A model generated the notes under the pieces. It worked only from the letters and a program-made list of their open reading frames with translations. It was not told the origin of the DNA and did no database searches. The position numbers were made by a program, and so were the translations under genes. Shown piece after piece: positions 6,084 through 12,996 of a stretch of DNA of 12,996 nt (position 1 is the stretch's first letter; each line of letters starts with the position of its first letter). The DNA comes from RGIG8748 sp045606045 (GTDB lineage Bacteria > Bacillota > Clostridia > UMGS1810): assembly GCA_045606045.1 (NCBI GenBank), contig JAZURE010000042.1, forward strand, positions 1 to 12,996, read 5' to 3'.

Positions 6084-8042
6084 ATGAGACAGATATACAA
6101 AGAAAACACAGCCAATTACCCAAGACTCTCTTCCGATGTCTTTTTTACAGATTACAGCAATGAATATAAGTTTAAGGGATTTTTGGATAAAACCATAAAA
6201 TACATAGAAACATTTCAGTCGCTCGATAGCGGACTTTGGGAATCCTTTGTAAACCTTTTCCGTGAGGAAGATGCCGATGCTGAGGGCGGATGGCGCGGTG
6301 AGTTCTGGGGCAAGACCATGCGCGGTGCGGCTTTTGTGTATTCGTATACCAAAAACAAAGAGCTTTATGATGTAATGAAAAAGACCGTGTGCGACATTAT
6401 GGATACACAGGACTCTCCGGGCAGAATAAGCACCTATGCAGTAAATCACGAATTCGAGGCGTGGGATATATGGGGCAGAAAGTATGTTCTTCTGGGCATG
6501 CAGTATTTTCTTGAGGTGTGCACCGAGGAAGAGCTTTGTACCGCAATAGTAAAGAGCATGTGCGCACAGGTTGACTATATAATGACTAAAATCGGTCCCA
6601 AAGAGGATGGCAAAAAGCCAATTACCTCTGCTACAAGGCATTGGAGAGGGCTTAATTCGTCTTCGATTCTCGAACCTGTTGTAAGACTTTATTCCATTAC
6701 ACAAGACCAAAAATATCTTGACTTTGCAAAGTATATTGTGGATGCAGGCGGTATGGATGTGGCAAATGTGTTCACGCTCGCCTACGAAAACAAGCTAAAG
6801 CTCTATCAGTACCCGGCCACCAAGGCTTATGAAATGACATCTTGCTTTGAGGGACTTCTGGAGTACTACAGAATTACAAAGGAAGAGAGATACAAAACAA
6901 GTATAATAAATTTTGCAAATGCCATATTAGAGGACGAATTTACCATAATAGGCACAAGCGGATGCACTCACGAGCTTTTTGATCACTCAAAAGTGCGTCA
7001 GGCAAACACAACAAATGGTGTAATAGCGCAGGAGACCTGCGTTACCGTTACGCTTATGAAGTTCTTCTGGCAGTTAAATCTTATGACGGGCGACCCCAGG
7101 TATGCCGATGCGTTTGAAACCTCGCTTTACAATGCGTATCTTGGCGCGGTGAATACCGACAAGGTTACCGAAAAGCGCATGATGGAAAAGCATCCCAATC
7201 TTAATTTCAAGCCTCTTCCGTTCGACAGCTACAGTCCGCTTACTGCAGGCACAAGGGGTAACGGAATAGGAGGACTCATGCCCTTTGGCGACGGCAATTA
7301 CTATGGCTGTTGTGCGTGCATCGGTGCTGCGGGGCTTGGTCTTGCCGCAAAGATGGCATTTCTTACATCCGAAAACGGCTTTGTGCTTAACCTTTATATA
7401 AACGGAGCCATAGAATCCATAAGCCCGCTTGGAAGAAAGATTAAGTTCGTTACCGATACCGAGTATCCCAAATATGGCAAAATAAATATAAAGCTTCTTA
7501 TGGACGGGGAAGAAGAATTTACCCTTATGCTCCGTAACCCCGCATGGAGCAAGACCACATCTGTCAGCGTAAACGGAGAGCCATTTAAAGCAGAGGACGG
7601 CTATATACATATAAACCGCACATGGCATAGCGATGACATGGTAGAAATCACACTTGATATGCGTACCGAGGCAATATACCCCGTACCATATGGCTCGCAG
7701 GTGCTTATGAACGAGGTAATATGGGGTTACAACTATGTAATTCCCTCATATGACGAGGAGGACCCCATTGCCAAAAATCATATTGCACTCCGCAGAGGTC
7801 CCGTAATTCTGGCACAGGAAAACCGTCTGGGATACAGCGTGGATGACCCCGTAACAATCATTACAGACCAGAACGGCTATGTAGATGCAGTTATACCCGA
7901 CAAGGATACAGCGCCTTATGAGCATATATTAGAGGTCAGAGTGCCTACGGATGAGGGTAGTATGACTCTTACCGATTACTCGTCTGCAGGAAAGAAGTGG
8001 ACAGAGGAGTCTAAAATGGCGGCATGGATACTCACAAAATAG
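6084..8042 (+). CDS. GH127 family (DUF1680) glycoside hydrolase, putative beta-L-arabinofuranosidase
   Basis: This 652-residue protein matches the length and layout of GH127 enzymes: an (alpha/alpha)6-barrel domain with GRISTYAVNHEFEAWDIWGR, then beta-rich C-terminal regions. The family's zinc-cysteine active site is recognisable: E317 and C319 in QETC, and C409-C410 in GCCAC. C409 is the likely nucleophile and E297 in THELF the likely acid/base, by comparison with the characterised Bifidobacterium enzyme HypBA1. No signal peptide is seen, so it should act in the cytosol on imported oligosaccharides. AAGGAG (6068-6073) lies 10 bases before the ATG. It is monocistronic and convergent with an AraC regulator, which suggests sugar-controlled expression. 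Beta-L-arabinofuranose is the best-known GH127 substrate, but the family has other activities, so the substrate is an inference. Confidence 0.87.
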   Translation: MRQIYKENTANYPRLSSDVFFTDYSNEYKFKGFLDKTIKYIETFQSLDSGLWESFVNLFREEDADAEGGWRGEFWGKTMRGAAFVYSYTKNKELYDVMKKTVCDIMDTQDSPGRISTYAVNHEFEAWDIWGRKYVLLGMQYFLEVCTEEELCTAIVKSMCAQVDYIMTKIGPKEDGKKPITSATRHWRGLNSSSILEPVVRLYSITQDQKYLDFAKYIVDAGGMDVANVFTLAYENKLKLYQYPATKAYEMTSCFEGLLEYYRITKEERYKTSIINFANAILEDEFTIIGTSGCTHELFDHSKVRQANTTNGVIAQETCVTVTLMKFFWQLNLMTGDPRYADAFETSLYNAYLGAVNTDKVTEKRMMEKHPNLNFKPLPFDSYSPLTAGTRGNGIGGLMPFGDGNYYGCCACIGAAGLGLAAKMAFLTSENGFVLNLYINGAIESISPLGRKIKFVTDTEYPKYGKINIKLLMDGEEEFTLMLRNPAWSKTTSVSVNGEPFKAEDGYIHINRTWHSDDMVEITLDMRTEAIYPVPYGSQVLMNEVIWGYNYVIPSYDEEDPIAKNHIALRRGPVILAQENRLGYSVDDPVTIITDQNGYVDAVIPDKDTAPYEHILEVRVPTDEGSMTLTDYSSAGKKWTEESKMAAWILTK

Positions 8043-8052
8043 TTTTGACAGC

Positions 8053-8086
8053 AAATAAAAAATCCACCGAGGTGGATTTTTTATTT
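8053..8086. terminator. Bidirectional intrinsic terminator
   Basis: A 16-base perfect inverted repeat (8053-8068 with 8071-8086) has a GC core (TCCACC/GGTGGA) flanked by A and T runs. It ends the GH127 transcript and overlaps the stop codon of the convergent AraC gene. Confidence 0.92.
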
Positions 8087-8953
8087 GGATTTCTTTGCCA
8101 TCTGCATTGCATAATGCTTTGGCGATATTCCGTATTTATTTTTAAATGCTTTGGAAAAAGAATAAAGTGAAGAATATTTAAGCATTTCGGCTACCTGGTT
8201 TACCTTGAGCTTGTTTTCATTGAGCAACAGTTTTGCTGCATCCAGACGCCTTGTCTGGAAGTAGCTCAGTATTGTCATGCCCGTGTTCTTTTTGAACACA
8301 TTGGAAAGATAGCTGTAATTATATGAAAACTTGTCCGAAAGACAGCTAAGCGACCCTATGGCATATATATGTGTATCTATATAATGCATTATCTGCAGAC
8401 ATAGTTCGTCTGTAGCGCAGGAGCGCTTTTCGGAATTTGCATCCTCGGGTATGTTGAAATTGCGTATTATAAGGTAGAGTATCTGCTCAAATATAGAGGA
8501 GAGAATCTGCGTGCTGTAGTGCGCCTTGCCTGAAAATTCTGCTATGGCGGTAGATACGGCATTTGTAATCTGCGAATCCTGAAAAACTCTCTGCTCATAT
8601 GAGAACATATTTGCAACCATGCGTTTAAATTCACTGCTTATTTCGGGGTCACGGCTGTTGAATGCAAAAAAGTCGAATTTGAGAGGGCTGTCCTCCGAAG
8701 ATTGTATTTCGTGGAAATCTCCGGGGTGAGAGAAATATATATCGCCCTTTTTCACCTCGGCGGCGGTGTCGTTTGTATATATAGTGCCTACACCGTCGGT
8801 AACAATGGTTAGCTCGTACCAGTTTACATGGGCGTGTTTTTCTATATTTTCGGATGGTGAACAGTACAGCCTGCCGAGCTGTACGAGCATTGTGTCCTTA
8901 TAGTATATGGCATCGTCTACGAAACTGAAGTTAATATGAAACTTTTTTTGCAT
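8081..8953 (-). CDS. AraC-family transcriptional regulator with N-terminal cupin
   Basis: This 290-residue regulator has a cupin-like sensor domain (about 25-100, with KHAHVNWYELTIVTDG and KKGDIYFSHPGDFHEI) and a C-terminal double helix-turn-helix (about 186-285). The AraC signature YSFSKAFKNKYGISPKHY occupies 264-281, and the first recognition unit is near SDKFSYNYSYLSNVFKK. Such proteins usually bind a sugar or related ligand and activate nearby genes. The start ATG (first base 8953) is preceded by GGTGGTGA, an acceptable but imperfect ribosome binding site. The gene is convergent with the GH127 gene and divergent from the oxidoreductase operon, so both are candidate targets. The ligand is not identifiable from the sequence. 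Confidence 0.93.
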   Translation of the reverse strand: MQKKFHINFSFVDDAIYYKDTMLVQLGRLYCSPSENIEKHAHVNWYELTIVTDGVGTIYTNDTAAEVKKGDIYFSHPGDFHEIQSSEDSPLKFDFFAFNSRDPEISSEFKRMVANMFSYEQRVFQDSQITNAVSTAIAEFSGKAHYSTQILSSIFEQILYLIIRNFNIPEDANSEKRSCATDELCLQIMHYIDTHIYAIGSLSCLSDKFSYNYSYLSNVFKKNTGMTILSYFQTRRLDAAKLLLNENKLKVNQVAEMLKYSSLYSFSKAFKNKYGISPKHYAMQMAKKSK

Positions 8954-8976
8954 TATATCACCACCCTATCATATAT

Positions 8977-9005
8977 ATTATAAATAAAAACCAAAACAAA
9001 ATCAA
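8977..9005 (-). promoter_or_regulatory. Promoter of the AraC-family gene
   Basis: On the minus strand, TTGATT (9000-9005) and TATAAT (8977-8982) lie 17 bases apart, about 24 bases before the start codon. Confidence 0.7.
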
Positions 9006-9060
9006 CACTTTTTTGTCAAAAACCCTTAAAATTCGAAAAAATATAAAAAAATGACATCTT

Positions 9061-9088
9061 TTTGGTAAAAGCAATATTTTTATCCAAA
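9061..9088 (+). promoter_or_regulatory. Dyad element between the divergent genes
   Basis: TTTGG (9061-9065) mirrors CCAAA (9084-9088), with further A/T symmetry inside. The element ends 9 bases before the -35 box of the oxidoreductase operon, where an activator such as the divergent AraC protein could bind. Many AraC proteins use direct rather than inverted repeats, so the assignment is tentative. Confidence 0.3.
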
Positions 9089-9097
9089 GAATAGACA

Positions 9098-9126
9098 TTG
9101 TTGCAGGTTAAAAAAAGCCGTATAAT
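9098..9126 (+). promoter_or_regulatory. Promoter of the oxidoreductase operon
   Basis: The -10 box TATAAT (9121-9126) is perfect. The -35 box TTGTTG (9098-9103) is weak, at a 17-base spacing, which would fit an activator-dependent promoter. Confidence 0.65.
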
Positions 9127-9171
9127 ATAGTATACACCAGTATGCCATATAATATTTTAGGAGGTTATATT

Positions 9172-10233
9172 ATGAAAACAGTTATAGCTGTAATCGGTTG
9201 CGGCAGAATTGCCAATTTTGCACACATGCCTGCACTTTCCAAGATGGACAATGTCAGAATTAAATATGTGTGTGATATTATAGAAGGAAAAGCACAAAAG
9301 GTTAAAGACGAGTATCCTATGGTAGAACAGGTTGTCACTGACTATAAGGTTATATTAAACGATAACGAGGTAGAGGCTGTATGGGTACTTACACCCAACC
9401 ACTCCCACTACGAAATAACCATGGCGGCGCTTAGGGCAGGAAAGCATGTAATGTGCGAAAAGCCTATCACTGTAAACTATGACCTTTCTGTAGAAATGGC
9501 GCAGGAAGCCAAAAAGCAGGGTAGGATTTTAAATATCGGTGTTTGCAACAGACACAACAAATCCGTAGAACTTCTTGAAGAAATGAACCGCGAGGGAAGA
9601 TTTGGCAATATATACCATGTTTATTGCTCCTTCCGTAACTTCCGCTCCATTCCGGGTCTTGGCGGTGCATTTACCACCAAGAGTCAGTCCGGCGGCGGTG
9701 TGCTTATAGACTGGGGTATACATTTCCTTGACCTTATTCTCTATGTACTGGGCGGTGCCAGGATTAAGAATGTAACCTGCGATGCATACTGCGAGCTTGC
9801 CAAGGATATGAAGTCCTATAGATATAGCGGCATGTGGGCGGAGGATACAGCCGATATGGAAAACGGTACAAACAATGTAGAAGAGCTTATATCGGGCTAC
9901 ATTCGTACCGACAAGGCAAGCATAGCCTTTAACGGTGCATGGGCACAGAATATCGACAAGGAAGAGATGTTCATAGACTTTATGGGCGACAAGGCAGGTG
10001 CACGCCTTACATATGGCGGTAAGTTCGAGATTTACGATGGCGAAACCCTCGAGACCATAACCCCCGAATACGACATTCCCGATATGTTCCTGTGCGAAGA
10101 CAAGGCATTTATCGAATCTGTATGTACAGGTAATAAGAGCAAGAACAATATAGAATATATCTTGGAGAGCATGAAGCTTCTCGATAACCTTTACGAGTCC
10201 TCCAAGCAAGGAAAGGAAGTTTCTCTTATATGA
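9172..10233 (+). CDS. Gfo/Idh/MocA family NAD(P)-dependent oxidoreductase
   Basis: This 353-residue cytosolic enzyme probably oxidises or reduces a sugar or cyclitol with NAD(P). The N-terminal Rossmann fold begins with VIAVIGCGRIANFAHMPAL, holding the GxGxxA dinucleotide motif at residues 9-14. The catalytic lysine is K97 in CEKP. The C-terminal domain carries LIDWGIHFLDLI, where D180 and H184 complete the family's usual K-D-H set. The start ATG at 9172 follows AGGAGG (9159-9164) by 7 bases; an in-frame ATG at 9142 lies before that site and is rejected. Its last four bases overlap the start of the next gene (ATGA), so the two are translationally coupled. The locus suggests a role in sugar conversion, but the substrate is unknown. 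Confidence 0.92.
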   Translation: MKTVIAVIGCGRIANFAHMPALSKMDNVRIKYVCDIIEGKAQKVKDEYPMVEQVVTDYKVILNDNEVEAVWVLTPNHSHYEITMAALRAGKHVMCEKPITVNYDLSVEMAQEAKKQGRILNIGVCNRHNKSVELLEEMNREGRFGNIYHVYCSFRNFRSIPGLGGAFTTKSQSGGGVLIDWGIHFLDLILYVLGGARIKNVTCDAYCELAKDMKSYRYSGMWAEDTADMENGTNNVEELISGYIRTDKASIAFNGAWAQNIDKEEMFIDFMGDKAGARLTYGGKFEIYDGETLETITPEYDIPDMFLCEDKAFIESVCTGNKSKNNIEYILESMKLLDNLYESSKQGKEVSLI

Positions 10234-11072
10234 AAAAGATTGGTTTTGTAGATTATTACTTAAGCGAGTGGCACGCAAATAATTACCCTGCATTTATAGA
10301 AAAAATCTGCGAGCGCACAGGCGATGACTACTGTGTAAGCTATGCATGGGCAGAAAAGTATGAATCCCCCGTAGACGGCAGAAATACAGACGAGTGGTGC
10401 AGAGCTTTCGGCGTGGAGAAGTGTGCTACCATAGACGAACTGTGCGAAAAGAGCGATTACATATTCATCCTCGCTCCCGACGACCCCGAAAAGCACCTCG
10501 AGTATGCAAAGGCGGTGTTTAAGTATGGCAAAACCACATATATAGACAAGACTTTTGCTCCCGACTATTCTACCGCCAAAAAGATATTTGACATTGCAGA
10601 TGAGTACGGCACCAAATTCTTTACCACATCTTCACTTCGCTATGCAGACGAGTTTAACGGTCTTAACGGTGATAACGGCGTTATAGCCATGGGCGGCGGT
10701 GCAAATATTGTGGATTACTCCATACATCTTCTTGAAATGATTGTAAAGCTTATTGCCGACAAGCCCGTAAGCTTAAAGAGCACCATTCAGGGTGAGCAGA
10801 TTATATGCACAGTAAACTTTGAAAATGCCAAAAAGGCTACAATGGTGTATGCGCCCGCTATGCCCTTTGCAATATGTGCAGCAAATGATAAGGGTGAGTC
10901 TGTATATAGTGAAATCAAATCTGATTTCTTTGTAAATCTCACAGACGAAATCTTAAAGTTCTTTAATACAGGTGTTCTGCCCTTTGACCCGAGCGAAACC
11001 CTGCACGCCATGAAGATAAGAGATGCCATAGCAAAGTCAATTAAAACACCTGATATACAGATAGAAATATGA
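10230..11072 (+). CDS. Short, divergent Gfo/Idh/MocA-like protein
   Basis: This 280-residue protein is shorter than the usual 330-390 of the family. It resembles its upstream partner in plan: an alternating beta/alpha N-terminal region, YIDKTFAPDYSTA (K107) at the place of the EKP motif, and NIVDYSIHLLEMI (D162, H166) at the place of the catalytic DxxxH. The first strand KKIGFVD is followed by YYLSEWHANNYP, so the GxGxxG/A dinucleotide loop is absent. It may bind cofactor differently or be a non-catalytic partner of the enzyme encoded just before it. Translation is coupled by the ATGA overlap, with AAGGAAG inside the upstream gene as a likely ribosome binding site. Family assignment is fairly sure; catalytic activity is not. 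Confidence 0.82.
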   Translation: MKKIGFVDYYLSEWHANNYPAFIEKICERTGDDYCVSYAWAEKYESPVDGRNTDEWCRAFGVEKCATIDELCEKSDYIFILAPDDPEKHLEYAKAVFKYGKTTYIDKTFAPDYSTAKKIFDIADEYGTKFFTTSSLRYADEFNGLNGDNGVIAMGGGANIVDYSIHLLEMIVKLIADKPVSLKSTIQGEQIICTVNFENAKKATMVYAPAMPFAICAANDKGESVYSEIKSDFFVNLTDEILKFFNTGVLPFDPSETLHAMKIRDAIAKSIKTPDIQIEI

Positions 11073-11075
11073 TTT

Positions 11076-11111
11076 AAAATACAGAGTGCATTTTTGCGCA
11101 CTCTGTATTTT
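11076..11111 (+). terminator. Intrinsic terminator of the oxidoreductase operon
   Basis: A perfect 14-bp stem (11076-11089 with 11098-11111) with an 8-base loop ends in TTTT. It begins 3 bases after the stop codon and abuts the next promoter. Confidence 0.9.
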
Positions 11112-11112
11112 G

Positions 11113-11141
11113 TTGACAACAAATGCCATAAGATGTATAAT
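11113..11141 (+). promoter_or_regulatory. Consensus promoter of the DUF4432 gene
   Basis: TTGACA (11113-11118) and TATAAT (11136-11141) are both perfect and lie 17 bases apart. The -35 box starts 2 bases after the terminator of the upstream operon. Confidence 0.9.
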
Positions 11142-11168
11142 ATTAAGCAATACAAGGAGGGAAATGCT

Positions 11169-12209
11169 ATGATATTAAATCTTAAAAAAGAATTTTTCAC
11201 AGATGTTGAATATGTTCTTGCAGAAAATAAGGATATGAAGGCTACTGCCTTTAAGTATTCTACAGGTGTTGCCGCACTCAAGGTGGAAAATAAAAACGGC
11301 TACTTTATAATCCTGCCTTTCCAGGGACAGCAGATATGGAGAGCATGTTTCTGCGGCAGGGAGCTTACCATGAAGACTATGAAAGCTGAGCCGATACCGA
11401 ATGTGGCTTTCCTTAAAACCTATGGCGGATTCTTACTCCATTGCGGTATCACATCTGTAGGTGCGCCCGATGCGGACCACCTCCAACATGGTGAAATTCC
11501 CAATATAGAATACGATAGCGCTTACATGGAAATAGGCGAGGATTACATGGCAGTAGGCGGAAGTGTGGATTACAATGTGTCGTTTGTAAAGAGATACATA
11601 TTCTCACCCAAGTGCACCCTTACAAGCGATGCCACTACCATGAAGATAGATGTAGAGCTTAAGAATATGAGAGAAGACCCGCTTGAATACGCATATCTTT
11701 GCCATATTAACTTTGCACCCATATACGGCGCAAAGCTTCACTACAATGCAAAGTGCAAGACCGTACACAGAATAATACCCGAGGATATGAACCCCGATAA
11801 GAAAAAGAAGCTTATTGCACAGCTTGACAGACTCGAAAAGGACATCCACAGTGCTGACACAGTAGGTGAGGACGCACAGTTCTATCAGCCCGAAATATGC
11901 TGCACCATGATATACGAGGGAGACAAGGGATATACGCTTCAGTACAAAGAGGGCGAGGGTGCATGCTATGTATGTCATCCCACAGATGCTCTTCCCTGTT
12001 CTATACGCTGGATATCCCGATACGAAACAGAGGATGCTATGGGTATGGTACTCCCCTCTACCTGCGAGCACAGAGGCTATCAGTATATTAAGGAAAACGG
12101 TCAGCTTAAGTATCTGGATGGATACGGCACACTCAAGTTTACTATGGAAGCAGGCTGGATAGATGATGCCAAAGCAAAAGAAACAATAAAGAAAATAAAT
12201 AATAACTAA
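11169..12209 (+). CDS. DUF4432 family protein, aldose 1-epimerase-like
   Basis: This 346-residue protein has the beta-rich, signal-free look of the galactose mutarotase-like superfamily and matches the DUF4432 pattern: ILPFQGQQIWRACFCGREL (about 48-66), GGFLLHCGITSVGAPDADHLQHGEIPN (86-112) with H91, H104 and H107, and the acidic/aromatic C-terminal part. Aldose-1-epimerase-like proteins interconvert sugar anomers; whether DUF4432 members do so is not established. AAGGAGG (11154-11160) lies 8 bases before the ATG at 11169. An ATG at 11164 is out of frame and closes after two codons, and the upstream in-frame ATG at 11094 lies in the preceding terminator. The gene has its own strong promoter and terminator. 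Its position beside oxidoreductases and a glycosidase supports a role in sugar handling. Confidence 0.85.
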   Translation: MILNLKKEFFTDVEYVLAENKDMKATAFKYSTGVAALKVENKNGYFIILPFQGQQIWRACFCGRELTMKTMKAEPIPNVAFLKTYGGFLLHCGITSVGAPDADHLQHGEIPNIEYDSAYMEIGEDYMAVGGSVDYNVSFVKRYIFSPKCTLTSDATTMKIDVELKNMREDPLEYAYLCHINFAPIYGAKLHYNAKCKTVHRIIPEDMNPDKKKKLIAQLDRLEKDIHSADTVGEDAQFYQPEICCTMIYEGDKGYTLQYKEGEGACYVCHPTDALPCSIRWISRYETEDAMGMVLPSTCEHRGYQYIKENGQLKYLDGYGTLKFTMEAGWIDDAKAKETIKKINNN

Positions 12210-12215
12210 TAACAC

Positions 12216-12240
12216 AAAAAAGGGCTTACCGCCCTTTTTT
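12216..12240 (+). terminator. Intrinsic terminator after the DUF4432 gene
   Basis: A 10-bp stem (12216-12225 with 12231-12240), with core GGGC/GCCC and a 5-base loop, ends in six Ts. Confidence 0.9.
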
Positions 12241-12284
12241 GATATAAAAATCTTGTAATGTGCAACTTATCGGATGACCTCCGC

Positions 12285-12355
12285 TGTGCGCTCGCACAAT
12301 ATGCGGTGTCCCGTAGCACACGCCTTATGAATTTTTGAAAGCGCCCGTGTGCTAC
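12285..12355. repeat. Cluster of inverted repeats in a gene-poor stretch
   Basis: The stretch 12241-12355 holds no convincing gene. It contains TGTGCG/CGCACA (12285-12290 with 12293-12298) and a perfect 10-bp pair GTAGCACACG/CGTGTGCTAC (12313-12322 with 12346-12355), which can be extended outward by ATGCGGT/ACTGCGT (12301-12307 with 12356-12362) after a 5-base bulge. It is more GC-rich than nearby intergenic DNA. It could be a dispersed palindromic element or the debris of an insertion. Confidence 0.5.
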
Positions 12356-12556
12356 ACTGCGTTTAAGGTGAGCTATGATACCGAAACACATGAGGCAGTA
12401 CCTATTCCTACTAAAACAATAGGAAATACTCGCGAGATTGTAAAGGGCGAGGAAAAAGATAAGATTATGGCAGAATTTGAAAGATGCAACGAGGAAATAT
12501 TAAAGGGAAAACACATAAAGCTTTTTCCATCGGATAATATTACAAACGAAAAATAG
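12356..12556 (+). pseudogene. Probable 3' remnant of an unidentified gene
   Basis: An open frame reads TAFKVSYDTETHEAVPIP, then a charged helical tail (EKDKIMAEFERCNEEILKGK) and stops at 12554-12556. It has a natural-looking composition and codon use but no start codon with a ribosome binding site: upstream are only a TTG (12335) inside the inverted repeat and an in-frame TAG (12314-12316). I read it as the C-terminus of a broken gene. The beta-strand followed by a proline turn and helix faintly recalls the end of hotdog-fold acyl-CoA thioesterases, but this is only an impression. A short real gene starting at TTG 12335, GTG 12368 or ATG 12467 cannot be excluded. Confidence 0.45.
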
Positions 12557-12585
12557 AGATTTTTTGAACACTTTTAAAAAAAGTA

Positions 12586-12614
12586 TTGACAACTGAGATA
12601 TTTTTTGGTATTAT
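12586..12614 (+). promoter_or_regulatory. tRNA-Gln promoter
   Basis: TTGACA (12586-12591) and TATTAT (12609-12614) lie 17 bases apart, about 20 bases before the tRNA. Confidence 0.85.
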
Positions 12615-12633
12615 ATCTAAGTGTTCAAAATAT

Positions 12634-12709
12634 TGGGCTATCGCCAAGTTGGTAAGGCACCGGATTCTGATTCCGGCATTCGGAGGTTCGAGTCCTTCTA
12701 GCCCAGCCA
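12634..12709 (+). tRNA. tRNA-Gln, anticodon CTG
   Basis: A complete cloverleaf reads CAG codons. The acceptor stem TGGGCTA (12634-12640) pairs with TAGCCCA (12699-12705); the discriminator is G and CCA is encoded (12707-12709). The anticodon arm CCGGA/TCCGG holds CTG at 12667-12669 in the loop TTCTGAT. The T loop is TTCGAGT, with one G-U pair in its stem. The weak first pair U-A is typical of glutamine tRNAs. Confidence 0.96.
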
Positions 12710-12749
12710 CAAAAAAAGAGCCGTACGAAAGTACGGTTCTTTTTTTGTG
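12708..12749. terminator. Bidirectional terminator after the tRNA
   Basis: A 19-bp stem (12708-12726 with 12731-12749, one G-U pair) is closed by a GAAA tetraloop and has seven As and seven Ts in its arms, so it can end transcription from both sides. Its left arm starts in the CCA end of the tRNA. Confidence 0.9.
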
Positions 12750-12760
12750 AATAGATTGGA

Positions 12761-12774
12761 AAGGACTCGAACCT
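12761..12774 (-). repeat. Inverted copy of the tRNA T-arm
   Basis: AAGGACTCGAACCT is the exact reverse complement of the T-arm of the tRNA-Gln (12684-12697). On the minus strand it gives a T-loop with a four-pair stem, but no acceptor stem, anticodon arm or CCA follows. It may be a tRNA relic. Confidence 0.5.
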
Positions 12775-12787
12775 TGAGAAGGTTTTA

Positions 12788-12996
12788 TTATTGCTTCTCC
12801 GTTATCACATCCACAATACTCACCCCGCCGGGCTGAAGCTTTATTTCAAAGTTTTGCTTGCTTCTTTCTTCGGTGTGGTCGTAGAAGTATATAAACTGAT
12901 TCTTTGCTCCCGGGCTGTAGCGTACCGAAAGCACGGGGAAATCGGAAACTATCTTTGTATCTGCTACAGGAACATATATATCGGCATATGCTCTCT
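12788..12996 (-). CDS. C-terminus of an unidentified protein (partial)
   Basis: The last 68 codons of a minus-strand gene end with TAA at 12788-12790; the rest lies beyond the window. The segment alternates hydrophobic and polar residues (IVSDFPVLSVRYSPG, then NQFIYFYDHTEE and FEIKLQPGGVSIVDVI), which fits a beta-sandwich domain such as those closing many glycoside hydrolases. No catalytic residues can be seen and the family is not recognised. The tRNA terminator at 12708-12749 lies downstream and would end this transcript too. Confidence 0.8.
   Translation of the reverse strand, partial: RAYADIYVPVADTKIVSDFPVLSVRYSPGAKNQFIYFYDHTEERSKQNFEIKLQPGGVSIVDVITEKQ

Noticed and set aside
5847..6710. 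Long open frame of 287 codons on the minus strand
   Set aside because: It overlaps the well-supported ligase and GH127 genes and the terminator and promoter between them, has no family features, and is an antisense shadow.
7308..7319. Possible loss of the GH127 nucleophile cysteine
   Set aside because: A gap-free comparison with a C-x-C-C pattern would place alanine there, but aligning on CCAxxGxxGL, common in DUF1680 proteins, keeps both active-site cysteines at 409 and 410.
12751..12780. A second tRNA gene on the minus strand
   Set aside because: Only a T-arm-like segment is present; no acceptor, anticodon or D arm can be drawn around it.
1..12996. CRISPR arrays, insertion sequences, phage genes or toxin-antitoxin pairs
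   Set aside because: No regularly spaced direct repeats, transposase or integrase motifs, or paired small toxin-antitoxin genes were seen on either strand.

Overview
The window looks like the chromosome of a low-GC Gram-positive bacterium of the Clostridia, possibly an uncultured gut Oscillospirales relative. This rests on the rpoA-rplQ end of the ribosomal-protein operon, strong AGGAGG-type ribosome binding sites, a T-box leader, and consensus TTGACA/TATAAT promoters with 17-bp spacers. The lineage is an inference. No phage, transposase or CRISPR array is visible.

Layout. 1-664: end of rpoA, then rplQ and a strong terminator. 720-1072 (minus): a decayed prephenate dehydrogenase (tyrA) relic. 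1126-2932: a monocistronic FadD-like acyl-CoA synthetase, with a perfect 15-bp palindrome on its transcription start. 2939-3217 (minus): a small helical protein of unknown function. 3287-5977: the most unusual unit. A T-box riboswitch with its own terminator precedes one long protein that fuses an XRE-type DNA-binding domain, a cupin domain and an acyl-CoA synthetase of the medium-chain/acetyl-CoA-synthetase type. 6021-8086: a GH127-type glycoside hydrolase without a visible signal peptide, convergent with an AraC-family regulator (8081-8953, minus). 9098-11111: divergent from the regulator, an operon of two translationally coupled Gfo/Idh/MocA-type oxidoreductases; the second is short and lacks the usual dinucleotide-binding glycine motif. 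11113-12240: a DUF4432 (aldose-1-epimerase-like) protein under a near-perfect promoter. 12241-12556: hairpins and what looks like the 3' end of a broken gene. 12586-12749: tRNA-Gln(CTG) with promoter and terminator. 12761-12774: an inverted copy of the tRNA T-arm. 12788-12996 (minus): the C-terminus of an unidentified protein that runs off the window.

How the genes may work together. The block from about 6.0 to 12.2 kb reads as a sugar-utilisation locus. A glycosidase would release a sugar, probably in the cytosol; the mutarotase-like protein would handle its anomers; the oxidoreductase pair would oxidise or epimerise it; and the AraC protein would sense it. GH127 suggests an L-arabinofuranose-like substrate, but this is not proven. 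The T-box ligase appears to be a separate unit. It would be induced when a particular tRNA is uncharged, and its fused DNA-binding and sensing domains suggest a second layer of control. The best current guess for the T-box specifier is an alanine GCU codon, held with low confidence.
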